The notes below the pieces were generated by a model, which was given only the letters and a program-made list of their open reading frames with translations, did not search any database and was not told the DNA's origin. Positions 6,426 to 13,293 of a DNA stretch of 15,212 nt are shown here, one piece after another. The stretch's first letter is position 1. Every line of letters begins with the position of its first letter. The stretch covers positions 1 through 15,212 of the forward strand of contig JANMMJ010000285.1 of assembly GCA_031373255.1 (NCBI GenBank), written 5' to 3'. Both the position numbers and the translations under genes were made by a program. This DNA comes from JANMMJ01 sp031373255 (GTDB lineage: Bacteria > Pseudomonadota > Alphaproteobacteria > Rhizobiales > Aestuariivirgaceae).

Positions 6426-7943
6426 ATGGCAGATCTCGACACCATCGAACGCGTCAAGGATATCGACGTCGACAAATACAAGTACGGCTTCACCACCGAT
6501 ATCGAGTCGGAACTTGCGCCCAAGGGCCTCAACGAGGACATCGTCCGCTATATCTCGGCGAAGAAGGGCGAGCCCGCCTGGATGCTCGAATCGCGCCTCG
6601 AGGCCTATCGCCGCTGGACCGGCATGGAAGAACCCACATGGGCGCGAGTCAGCTATCCGAAGATCGATTTCCAGGACCTGCATTATTACGCAGCACCCAA
6701 AAGCATGTCGGCGCCCAAGAGCCTCGATGAGATTGATCCAAAGCTGCTTGAAACCTACGCCAAGCTCGGCATTCCATTGAAGGAACAGGAAATCCTCGCC
6801 GGTGTGAGAAAGCAGGGCGAGAAGAGCAATCTCGATGACGAGGGCGGCGGTGAATATGGGTCGGGCCGCGTTGCCATTGATGCGGTTTTTGACTCGGTCT
6901 CCGTCGTCACAACATTCAAGGAGGAACTTGCCAAGGCAGGCGTCATCTTCTGCTCCATTTCAGAGGCACTTCGCGAGCACCCGGAACTGGTGCGGAAGTA
7001 TCTTTTCTCCGTCGTGCCCCAGGGCGACAATTTCTATGCAGCACTCAATTCCGCCGTCTTCTCCGATGGCTCCTTCGTCTATGTGCCGCCCAATACGCGC
7101 TGCCCCATGGAGCTTTCGACCTATTTCCGCATGAATGCCAAGAACACCGGGCAGTTCGAGCGCACCTTGATCATTGCCGACAAGGGCGCCTATGTGTCCT
7201 ATCTCGAAGGCTGCACCGCACCCACCCGAGACGAAAGCAAGCTCCACGCCGCGGTCGTCGATCTCATCGCGCTTGACGATGCCGAAATCAAATATTCGAC
7301 TGTCCAGAATTGGTATCCGGGCGACAAGGATGGCAAGGGCGGCATCTACAATTTCGTCACCAAGCGTGGCGATTGCCGGGGCCCTCGCTCCAAGATTTCC
7401 TGGACCCAGGTTGAAACCGGCTCTGCCATTACCTGGAAATATCCAAGCTGCATCCTGCGTGGCGACAATTCCCGTGGCGAGTTCTACTCGATTGCCATTT
7501 CCAACGGCCGACAGCAGGTCGACAGCGGCACCAAGATGATCCATCTGGGCAAGAATACGTCCAGCCGCATTGTCTCCAAGGGGATCGCTGCAGGGCGGAG
7601 TGACAATACCTATCGTGGTCTCGTCTCGGCCCACCGCAAGGCCACCAACGCCCGCAACTTCACCCAGTGCGACTCGCTGCTGATCGGCGATAAGTGCGGC
7701 GCCCACACCGTGCCCTATATCGAGGCCAAGACCTCGACTGCCCAGTTCGAACACGAGGCAACCACGTCGAAGATTTCCGACGACCAGATGTTCTATTGCA
7801 TGTCGCGCGGCCTGACCCAGGAGGAGGCCGTGGCCCTCATCGTCAATGGCTTCGTCCGCGACGTGCTGCAGCAGCTTCCCATGGAATTCATGGCGGAAAC
7901 GCAGAAGTTGATTGGAATTTCGCTGGAGGGTTCCGTTGGCTGA
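6426..7943 (+). CDS. sufB: Fe-S cluster assembly scaffold SufB
   Basis: A 505-residue SufB of full length for the family and subunit of the SufBC2D scaffold. The C-terminal half is the right-handed beta-helix core. Key residues visible are C415 in FTQCDSLLIG (equivalent of E. coli C405) and the E442-H443-E444 cluster in FEHEATTS. AGAGGAA at 6414-6420 is a good ribosome site 5 bases from the ATG. The gene starts 12 bases after the desulfurase stop. The tail LTQEEAVALIVNGF to the end is complete and normal. Its last 132 bases have a diverged second copy at 9048-9179. Unlike the other suf junctions, its stop is not coupled to the next suf gene, because a toxin-antitoxin insert follows. Confidence 0.97.
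   Translation: MADLDTIERVKDIDVDKYKYGFTTDIESELAPKGLNEDIVRYISAKKGEPAWMLESRLEAYRRWTGMEEPTWARVSYPKIDFQDLHYYAAPKSMSAPKSLDEIDPKLLETYAKLGIPLKEQEILAGVRKQGEKSNLDDEGGGEYGSGRVAIDAVFDSVSVVTTFKEELAKAGVIFCSISEALREHPELVRKYLFSVVPQGDNFYAALNSAVFSDGSFVYVPPNTRCPMELSTYFRMNAKNTGQFERTLIIADKGAYVSYLEGCTAPTRDESKLHAAVVDLIALDDAEIKYSTVQNWYPGDKDGKGGIYNFVTKRGDCRGPRSKISWTQVETGSAITWKYPSCILRGDNSRGEFYSIAISNGRQQVDSGTKMIHLGKNTSSRIVSKGIAAGRSDNTYRGLVSAHRKATNARNFTQCDSLLIGDKCGAHTVPYIEAKTSTAQFEHEATTSKISDDQMFYCMSRGLTQEEAVALIVNGFVRDVLQQLPMEFMAETQKLIGISLEGSVG
7812..7943 (+). repeat. sufB 3' tail, copy 1 (in intact sufB)
   Basis: The last 44 codons of sufB, including the stop, align without gaps to 9048-9179. By hand count 27 of 132 bases differ and 37 of 43 residues are identical. 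Two perfect blocks stand out: an 18-base block at 7833-7850 and a 17-base block starting at CGCGACGTG. Most differences are in third codon positions, so this is two separately evolved versions, not a fresh duplication. Confidence 0.95.
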
Positions 7944-7962
7944 TGTCTTGCAATTTGGCGTA

Positions 7963-7983
7963 CGGGGCCGGGTAGGGTCCCCG
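7963..7983 (+). other. Hairpin after sufB, possible attenuator
   Basis: CGGGGCC (7963-7969) can pair with GG, a bulged T, then CCCCG (7976-7983), giving 7 pairs and a 6-base loop. It lies 20 bases past the sufB stop. No T-run follows, so it is not a standard terminator; it may only stabilise the sufB end of the message or slow read-through. Confidence 0.3.
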
Positions 7984-8013
7984 CACCATGAATCTTGTAT
8001 TGATAGTTACTCT

Positions 8014-8042
8014 TTGACAGTACTGGTTTTCTTTGATATATA
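8014..8042 (+). promoter_or_regulatory. Promoter of the toxin-antitoxin module
   Basis: TTGACA (8014-8019) is a perfect -35 and TATATA (8037-8042) lies 17 bases downstream, matching the -10 consensus at four positions. The sequence around it is AT-rich, unlike the flanking suf genes. The -10 lies wholly inside the palindrome at 8033-8046, so a protein bound there would block the promoter. Confidence 0.65.
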
Positions 8043-8046
8043 TCAA
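8033..8046. promoter_or_regulatory. Perfect 14-bp palindrome, likely antitoxin operator
   Basis: TTGATATATATCAA is its own reverse complement. It overlaps the -10 and lies 16 bases before the antitoxin ATG, with the ribosome site AAAGGAG (8049-8055) directly after it. Autorepression through an operator in this position is the rule for toxin-antitoxin operons whose antitoxin carries a DNA-binding domain. Confidence 0.6.
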
Positions 8047-8062
8047 TCAAAGGAGTAAAAAT

Positions 8063-8566
8063 ATGCAAACCTTTGATACTCTCGTAATGGGCCTTTCCAC
8101 AAAGTCCGACAAAATAAGGGCATTGGCCCGTCATGGCGTGCCAACGGCGGAAATATCCCGCTATCTGGGCATACGCTATCAACACGCGCGCAATGTTCTG
8201 GTCGCCGAAGGGTTGCACCGGCCCAGGATCGAAACGAATGGTCCAGCGAATGGGGAAGGCTTTGCCGAATCGACCAAGCCAGCGGTGGCGCAGCCGGTCG
8301 CGGCGCTCTTGCCGGAATGGCTGGAGATAGCTTCGGACGGATCGTTGAAATTGCCACGGGCCTTTCTGGCGGCGGCAGGCCTTGAACCACGCGGAAGTGT
8401 CATGGTTAGCGTCGGCCCGGAAGGTCTCGATCTTTTGTCGCAACATGCTGCCCTGCAGCGGGCACGCAAGATCCTGCGCAACTACGTGCCCGAAAGCGTG
8501 TCCCTGGTCGATGAACTCCTGGCTGAACGCCGCAGGGAAGCGCAATTGGAAAACGAGGGGCGTTGA
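8063..8566 (+). CDS. HTH plus AbrB/SpoVT-domain antitoxin (VapB-like)
   Basis: A 167-residue protein with two recognisable parts. Residues 15-51 look like a helix-turn-helix (SDKIRALARHGVPTAEISR, then YLGIRYQHARNVLV). After a variable linker, residues 85-120 resemble an AbrB/MazE/SpoVT swapped-hairpin domain (SDGSLKLPRAFLAAAGLEPR, then GSVMVSVGPEGLDLLS). The charged C-terminal tail (about 140-167) would be the toxin-binding part. The ATG at 8063 is preceded by AAAGGAG at 7 bases; an in-frame start at 8033 would begin inside the operator. The toxin follows after 5 bases. Role inferred: neutralise the PIN toxin and repress the shared promoter. The two-domain form is longer than classical VapB. 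Confidence 0.82.
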   Translation: MQTFDTLVMGLSTKSDKIRALARHGVPTAEISRYLGIRYQHARNVLVAEGLHRPRIETNGPANGEGFAESTKPAVAQPVAALLPEWLEIASDGSLKLPRAFLAAAGLEPRGSVMVSVGPEGLDLLSQHAALQRARKILRNYVPESVSLVDELLAERRREAQLENEGR

Positions 8567-8571
8567 TCCTC

Positions 8572-8949
8572 ATGCGTGTGCTCGATGCCTCTGCCATGTT
8601 GGCCTTGATCCAGGGAGAACGGGGTCACGACCAGGTCATCAGGCCTGGTCTGGCCCACTGCGCCTCCGCAGTGAATATGGCCGAGGTGCGCAGCAAGCTT
8701 TCCGACAGCGGCCTTGCCGAAGTCGAAGCCGAACTTGTCATTCGTGGCTTGCATGTGCCGGTGAGGGATTTCTCCGACGACCAGTCCCGCCGCAGCGGGG
8801 CGCTCCGTCCTGTAACCAAGAGCCAAGGCCTCTCGCTCGCCGACCGGGCCTGTCTCGCATTGGCTCAATCGCTTGGGGCCACCGCCGTGACGGCAGACAA
8901 AATCTGGGAGACGCTGTCAGTGGGTGTGCAGGTAGAGGTGATTAGATGA
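8572..8949 (+). CDS. PIN-domain ribonuclease toxin (VapC-like)
   Basis: A 125-residue single-domain PIN protein. The four acidic metal-binding residues of active PIN nucleases are present: D5 (VLDASAML), E38 (NMAEV), D91 (LSLADRACLALA) and D109 (AVTADKIW). It is therefore probably an active RNase, likely acting on tRNA or rRNA as other VapC toxins do; the target cannot be read from sequence. I chose the ATG at 8572, with GAGGGG at 8555-8560, over an in-frame TTG at 8563 that overlaps the antitoxin stop and has its ribosome site too close. The stop overlaps the next start (ATGA, 8946-8949), suggesting an original three-gene cassette. Confidence 0.88.
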   Translation: MRVLDASAMLALIQGERGHDQVIRPGLAHCASAVNMAEVRSKLSDSGLAEVEAELVIRGLHVPVRDFSDDQSRRSGALRPVTKSQGLSLADRACLALAQSLGATAVTADKIWETLSVGVQVEVIR

Positions 8950-9179
8950 GCGCTTCGATTCAATTCGTCCGTATCGGTCACGAGCAGCTCGCTATGCCGA
9001 GGGGCGAGGAAGCGAAGGCCCGCGCTTTCTATGGCGAAGTTATTGGCATGACCCGGGAAGAAACCGTAGCCCTCATCGTCAATGGCCTTGACCGCGACGT
9101 GCTGCAGCAATTGCCAATGGAATTCATGGCCGAAACCCAGAAGCTCATCGGCATCTCGCTTGAGGGAAGCCTGGGATGA
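8946..9179 (+). pseudogene. Chimera: VOC/glyoxalase N-terminus fused to SufB C-terminal remnant
   Basis: A 77-residue open frame starting on the ATG that overlaps the toxin stop. Residues 1-35 (VRIGHEQLAMPRGEEAKARA, then FYGEVIGM) resemble the first strand-helix unit of vicinal-oxygen-chelate proteins, including the early metal-ligand histidine. Residues 35-77 (TREETVALIVNGL to SLEGSLG) match the SufB tail. No VOC protein is this short and the SufB part lacks the scaffold core, so neither function should survive. The frame is unbroken and ends in ATGA, the start of the next small gene, so it may still be translated as a coupling leader. SufB's usual GFV is GLD here, a hint of relaxed selection. 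Confidence 0.85.
9048..9179 (+). repeat. sufB 3' tail, copy 2 (stranded remnant)
   Basis: Second version of the sufB tail, 1236 bases after the first in the same reading phase and still ending in TGA. It uses GC-ending codons (CTC ATC GGC ATC) where copy 1 uses TTG ATT GGA ATT. Short similarity continues upstream of it into the VOC part: TTCTAT at 9027-9032 corresponds to 7791-7796, and GGC precedes both tails. Confidence 0.95.
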
Positions 9180-9364
9180 CGTTCACTTTCTACGATATCG
9201 CATTGCCGCTGGGCCTCGGCGCCATGTTCGGAATCTACCGCTACACGGGACATGTCAAAACCAGTCCGGAAAATGCCGTGGCGGTGAGTATTGGCGACGC
9301 GCTGAAAGGCGCGCTCGGCCTTTTCGTCATTCACAACGCCTACAAACTCGCAAGCCTCACCTGA
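9176..9364 (+). CDS. Small 62-residue protein of unknown function in the suf operon
   Basis: I do not recognise this protein. It starts MTFTFYDIALPLGLGAMFGI and has two moderately hydrophobic, glycine-rich stretches (about residues 5-21 and 43-60) separated by a polar segment (HVKTSPENAVAVS). This could be two short membrane-associated helices or a small helical domain. Its ATG overlaps the stop of the stranded SufB tail (ATGA), with GAGGGA about 10 bases upstream inside that tail. sufC starts 17 bases after its stop. The overlap suggests that before the insertion this gene was coupled directly to sufB, as an ordinary member of the operon. Coding status rests on the tight packing and clean frame. 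Confidence 0.65.
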   Translation: MTFTFYDIALPLGLGAMFGIYRYTGHVKTSPENAVAVSIGDALKGALGLFVIHNAYKLASLT

Positions 9365-9381
9365 ACCCCAGAAGAACAATC

Positions 9382-10137
9382 ATGCTCTCGATTAAAAACC
9401 TCCACGTGAAGCTCCAGAACGAGGACCGCACCATCCTCAATGGTCTCACTCTCGAAGTGAAGCCGGGCGAAGTGCACGCCATCATGGGGCCGAATGGCTC
9501 CGGCAAGTCCACGCTCTCCTATGTGCTGTCGGGCCGCGAGGGTTATGAGGTCACCGGGGGCACCGTCACCTACAACGGTGAAGACCTTCTTGACCTTTCG
9601 CCGGATGTGCGCGCCGCCAGGGGCGTGTTCCTCGCCTTCCAGTATCCAATCGAAATTCCCGGCGTCGTCACCATGCAGTTCCTGAAAGTGGCGCTCAACG
9701 CCCAGCGCAAGGCGCGTGGCGAAAAGGAACTCTCGACGCCCGACTTCATGCGCCTCGTCAAGGACCGGTCGGCAAAACTCAATATCTCGACCGATATGTT
9801 GAAGCGGCCTGTGAATGTGGGCTTCTCCGGCGGCGAAAAGAAGCGCGCCGAAATCCTCCAGATGGCGGTGCTGGAGCCGTCACTCTGCATCCTCGACGAA
9901 ACCGATAGCGGTCTCGATATCGATGCTCTCAAGCTGGTGGCCGATGGCGTCAACGCGCTGCGCTCGCCGGATCGCGCCATGATCGTCATTACTCACTACC
10001 AGCGCCTGCTGGACTACATTGTCCCCGATTTTGTGCACGTCCTGTCGCAAGGGCGCATCGTGAAATCCGGCGACAAGAGTCTGGCACTTGAACTGGAAGC
10101 CAGGGGCTACGCGGAATTCGAGAAGGAAGCGGCGTGA
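9382..10137 (+). CDS. sufC: Fe-S assembly ATPase SufC
   Basis: A 251-residue ABC-type ATPase that drives conformational change in the SufBCD scaffold. Walker A is GPNGSGKST at 36-44, a Q-loop lies in FLAFQYP, the signature is FSGGEKKRAEILQM, Walker B with D-loop is LCILDETDSGLD, and the switch histidine is in VITHYQRLL. SGLD after Walker B and the FSGGEKKR signature are typical of SufC. I chose the ATG at 9382 because it gives the family-standard MLSIKNLHV; the frame is open further upstream without homology. It has no membrane domain, as expected. The stop overlaps the sufD GTG start. It is separated from sufB by the insert and the small gene. Confidence 0.97.
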   Translation: MLSIKNLHVKLQNEDRTILNGLTLEVKPGEVHAIMGPNGSGKSTLSYVLSGREGYEVTGGTVTYNGEDLLDLSPDVRAARGVFLAFQYPIEIPGVVTMQFLKVALNAQRKARGEKELSTPDFMRLVKDRSAKLNISTDMLKRPVNVGFSGGEKKRAEILQMAVLEPSLCILDETDSGLDIDALKLVADGVNALRSPDRAMIVITHYQRLLDYIVPDFVHVLSQGRIVKSGDKSLALELEARGYAEFEKEAA

Positions 10138-11297
10138 ACCTCGTCATCGCCAGAACCCCGGCCGAAGATGCGCTCGGCCTGAGCCTTCCGCACCGCCGGA
10201 TGGAGGATTGGCGCTGGACCGATCTGCGCCAACTGATTGACCGTCCCTATCCGCCGCGCCTCAGCGTTGCCGCGAGTGACGCCGATGTGGTCCGGCTGCT
10301 CAAGCGCTCGCCCTTCGCTACCGTGGCACTGCGGCGTGCCGTTTTCGTCAATGGTGCTTACCACGCGGGATTGTCCAATGTAGAAGTTGGAGAAGCCAGC
10401 GCGCAAGTCGCCGCCGGCGAACCGATTCTGAAGATGAACGAAGCCTTCGCCACGGGCGGGGCCGCGCTCGTCCTTTCTGGCTCCGTGGATGCGCCGATTG
10501 AACTTGTCTTCATCGCCACCGATGCCGATGCGCGCGCGATTGCCACGCGCAACGTCATCGAGGTTGCTGCCGGAGCATCTGCCACGATCATCGAAACACA
10601 TATCGGTGAGGGTGATTATCTTGCCAACAGCGTGACGGAGATCAGGTTGGGGCAGGGCGCCAGGCTCGACCGCATCAAGGTCGAGCGCGAGTCGAAGGAC
10701 GCGATCCATCTCGCCCATACTCACATCACAATGGGAGCCAACGCCAGGCTTCACGATTTCACCCTGACTGCTGGCGCCCGCGTCAATCGCCAGAATGGCA
10801 CTTATGTATTTGCTGGCGAACACGCTGACGCCCGTATTTCGGGCGCTTATCTACTGTCGGGCAGGCAGCACGCCGATACCCGCCTCGTTGTCGATCATGC
10901 CGTGCCCCGCTGCACCAGCCGCGAAATGTTCAAATGCGTGCTGGACGATCATGCCCGTGGCATCTTCCAGGGCAAGGTCATCGTCCGGCCCCATGCCCAG
11001 AAGACCGACGGCAAGCAGTCAAGCCACGCGCTGCTGCTCTCGGAAACGGCTGAGTTTGACGCCAAGCCCGAGCTTGAGATCTTCGCCGATGATGTTATCT
11101 GCGGCCACGGCGCCACTGCTGGCGACCTCGACCACGATCATCTTTTCTATCTGCGTTCGCGCGGCATTCCCGAGCCCGAAGCCAAGGCCATGCTGGTCAG
11201 GGCCTTTGTGGCCGAAGCCTTCGAAATCATTGGCCAAGATTCTGTGCGCAAGGCGTTGGCCGCATTGGTGGAAACCGGGATTGGGGCGGGAAAATGA
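10134..11297 (+). CDS. sufD: Fe-S cluster assembly scaffold partner SufD
   Basis: A 387-residue SufD, paralogue of SufB and partner in the SufBC2D complex, needed for iron entry. The N-terminal helical part includes the conserved EDWRWTDLRQL. A long beta-helix follows. The conserved C323 and H325 lie in DDVICGHGAT, equivalent to E. coli C358/H360. The C-terminus (RSRGIPEPEAKAMLVRAF) is the helix pair shared with SufB. The start is a GTG in the overlap GTGA with the sufC stop, implying coupled translation. Its stop in turn overlaps the sufS start. Confidence 0.95.
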   Translation: MNLVIARTPAEDALGLSLPHRRMEDWRWTDLRQLIDRPYPPRLSVAASDADVVRLLKRSPFATVALRRAVFVNGAYHAGLSNVEVGEASAQVAAGEPILKMNEAFATGGAALVLSGSVDAPIELVFIATDADARAIATRNVIEVAAGASATIIETHIGEGDYLANSVTEIRLGQGARLDRIKVERESKDAIHLAHTHITMGANARLHDFTLTAGARVNRQNGTYVFAGEHADARISGAYLLSGRQHADTRLVVDHAVPRCTSREMFKCVLDDHARGIFQGKVIVRPHAQKTDGKQSSHALLLSETAEFDAKPELEIFADDVICGHGATAGDLDHDHLFYLRSRGIPEPEAKAMLVRAFVAEAFEIIGQDSVRKALAALVETGIGAGK

Positions 11298-12532
11298 ACT
11301 CCATGGCCCAGCCAGCCTTCGACATCGCCAGGATCCGCGCCGATTTTCCCATCCTCGCGCGTGAGGTCTATGGCAACCCGCTCGTTTACCTCGACAATGC
11401 CGCCTCGGCCCAGAAGCCGAAGGAGGTCATGGATCGCATGACGAAGGCCATGGGCGAGGAATACGCCAATGTCCATAGGGGCCTCCACTACTTGTCGAAC
11501 ACTTCGACCCAGGCCTTTGAAGATGCACGCGAAAGTGTCTGCCGCTTTCTCAATGCACCATCCCCCCAACAGCTCGTCTTCACCCGCAATGCCACCGAGG
11601 CGATCAATCTTGTGGCCCAGTGCTTTGGCGGGCTGGTGATCGGGGAGGGCGATGAAATCGTGCTTTCCATCCTCGAGCACCATTCCAACATTGTGCCCTG
11701 GCACTTTCATCGCGAGCGCCGTGGCGCAATTCTCAAATGGGCGCCCATCGATGACGAGGGCAATTTCCTTCTCGACGAATTCGAAAAACTGCTGTCGCCG
11801 CGCACCAAAATCGTCGCCATTACCCAGATGTCGAATGCGCTGGGCACCATCGTACCGGTCAGGGAGATCGTGAAGATAGCCCACAGCAGGGGCATTCCCG
11901 TGCTGATTGATGGCAGCCAGGCCGCCGTTCATATGGGTGTCGACGTTCAGGACCTTGATGCTGATTTCTACGTCTTCACCGGCCACAAGACTTACGGGCC
12001 GACCGGAATTGGCGTCCTTTACGCCAAGATGGAACACCTGAAGCGGATGCCGCCCTATCAGGGTGGCGGCGAAATGATCGGCGAAGTCACGCTCGATGAT
12101 ATCACTTACGCTGAGCCACCCCACCGCTTCGAAGCGGGAACGCCGGCAATCGTCGAAGCCATCGGTCTCGGCGCCGCCCTCGATTACATGCAGGGCATCG
12201 GCCTTGCCAATATTGCCGCCCACGAGGCCATGCTTCGCGATTACGCAACACAGCGCCTCTCGGAAATCAATTCATTGCGCATTTTTGGCCGCGCCAGGGA
12301 CAAGGGCGCCATCGTCTCCTTCAACATGGAAGGCGCCCATGCCCACGACGTCGCAACCGTGATTGACAGGGCAGGCATCGCCGTCCGCGCCGGCACCCAT
12401 TGCACCCAGCCGCTGCTGGCGCGGTTTGGCGTTACGGCGACCTGCCGTGCGTCCTTCGCCATGTACAACACCCGCGAAGAGGTGGACAAATTGGCAGAAG
12501 CCCTTATCTCTGCGGGAAGGATTTTTTCATGA
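11294..12532 (+). CDS. sufS: SufS-type (class II) cysteine desulfurase
   Basis: A 412-residue PLP enzyme of the SufS/CsdA group, normal in length. It begins RADFPILAREVYGNPLVYLD and includes NVHRGLHYLS, TRNATEAINLVA, the aspartate in LIDGSQAAVHMG, PLP lysine K232 in FTGHKTYGPTG and catalytic C370 in RAGTHCTQPLLARFG. The short active-site segment RAGTHC marks class II and separates it from the first desulfurase of the operon. It would feed persulfide sulfur to SufB; no SufE is visible in the window. ATG overlaps the sufD stop (ATGA), and its own stop overlaps the sufT start. Confidence 0.95.
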   Translation: MNSMAQPAFDIARIRADFPILAREVYGNPLVYLDNAASAQKPKEVMDRMTKAMGEEYANVHRGLHYLSNTSTQAFEDARESVCRFLNAPSPQQLVFTRNATEAINLVAQCFGGLVIGEGDEIVLSILEHHSNIVPWHFHRERRGAILKWAPIDDEGNFLLDEFEKLLSPRTKIVAITQMSNALGTIVPVREIVKIAHSRGIPVLIDGSQAAVHMGVDVQDLDADFYVFTGHKTYGPTGIGVLYAKMEHLKRMPPYQGGGEMIGEVTLDDITYAEPPHRFEAGTPAIVEAIGLGAALDYMQGIGLANIAAHEAMLRDYATQRLSEINSLRIFGRARDKGAIVSFNMEGAHAHDVATVIDRAGIAVRAGTHCTQPLLARFGVTATCRASFAMYNTREEVDKLAEALISAGRIFS

Positions 12533-12906
12533 CCGAAGCGCAGATCGAAACCGCCGTAACGGAAAATAGGCCCAATCCCTCCGCCATTCCGCCTGAGGAA
12601 CTGGACCGGATGACCGATGATATCGTTGCCGCGCTCAAGACCGTCTATGACCCTGAAATCCCCGTGGATATTTATGAACTCGGCCTGATCTACACAGTCG
12701 ATATCGACGATGATCGTAACGTCAAGATTGACATGACCCTGACCGCGCCCGGCTGTCCGGTGGCGGGCGAGATGCCGGTATGGGTCGAAAACGCTGTGAG
12801 TACGGTTGCCGGCGTCGCCCACACCAAAGTTAACATTGTTTTTGATCCTCCGTGGGATCAATCGCGCATGTCGGATGAAGCCCGCGTCGCAATGAACATG
12901 TGGTAA
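12529..12906 (+). CDS. sufT: SufT, DUF59/MIP18-family Fe-S maturation factor
   Basis: A 125-residue protein with a disordered, acidic N-terminal 25 residues followed by a single MIP18 (DUF59) domain. Marks are DPEIPVDIYELGLIY at 41-55 and the conserved C76 in LTAPGCPVAGEMP. Family members help mature Fe-S proteins, especially under high demand, but the exact chemistry is not settled. The ATG at 12529 overlaps the sufS stop; the frame is open further upstream but that part only shadows sufS. It ends 9 bases before the A-type carrier gene. Confidence 0.92.
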   Translation: MTEAQIETAVTENRPNPSAIPPEELDRMTDDIVAALKTVYDPEIPVDIYELGLIYTVDIDDDRNVKIDMTLTAPGCPVAGEMPVWVENAVSTVAGVAHTKVNIVFDPPWDQSRMSDEARVAMNMW

Positions 12907-12915
12907 GATCAAACC

Positions 12916-13293
12916 ATGGCCAGTGTATCACCACGTCCCCGTCCCAAGGCAATCACCCTGACCGATGCCGCTGCTGACCGTGTCAGGCAGATCATGGCGC
13001 GTTCCGATGAGCCGGTGCTGGGTCTCCGCGTCGGTGTGAAGAACGGCGGCTGCGCCGGCATGGAATACACCATGGAATGGGCCAGGGAGCAGAAGCCCTT
13101 CGAGGAAGTGGTGGAAGACAAGGGTGCCACGGTGTTCATCGATCCCAAGGCCATCCTTTTCCTGCTCGGCACCGAAATGGATTTCCAGGCGTCGACGCTC
13201 AAGTCCGGTTTCACCTTCAGGAACCCCAATCAGACGTCCGCCTGCGGTTGCGGTGAATCGGTACAGTTGACCCCGGCCAAGGCCGAAACGTGA
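12916..13293 (+). CDS. sufA: A-type Fe-S carrier protein (SufA/IscA family)
   Basis: A 125-residue HesB/IscA-fold carrier that takes clusters from the scaffold to apoproteins. The three conserved cysteines are C46 in NGGCAGM and C110 and C112 in SACGCGES. ITLTDAAADRVRQIM is the usual first helix. Only a weak GGTAAG precedes the ATG, so coupling to sufT, whose stop is 9 bases upstream, may help initiation. The place at the end of the suf operon supports the name sufA, although iscA or erpA subtypes cannot be told apart by eye. Confidence 0.92.
   Translation: MASVSPRPRPKAITLTDAAADRVRQIMARSDEPVLGLRVGVKNGGCAGMEYTMEWAREQKPFEEVVEDKGATVFIDPKAILFLLGTEMDFQASTLKSGFTFRNPNQTSACGCGESVQLTPAKAET

Noticed and set aside
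8033..8062. Earlier start at 8033 for the antitoxin
   Set aside because: It would begin inside the palindrome and add ten residues; the ATG at 8063 has a strong AAAGGAG at ideal distance.
7812..9179. The two sufB tails as target-site duplication of a transposon or as attachment-site repeats
   Set aside because: The copies are 132 bases long and differ at about 20 percent of positions, mainly silent sites. A target-site duplication or integrase core would be short and identical. No transposase or integrase gene and no terminal inverted repeats are visible.
11147..12223. Minus-strand open frame of 358 codons opposite sufD and sufS
   Set aside because: Shadow of the SufS frame; no recognisable motif and no ribosome site. 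The similar minus-strand frame opposite sufB (6960-7754) fails for the same reasons.
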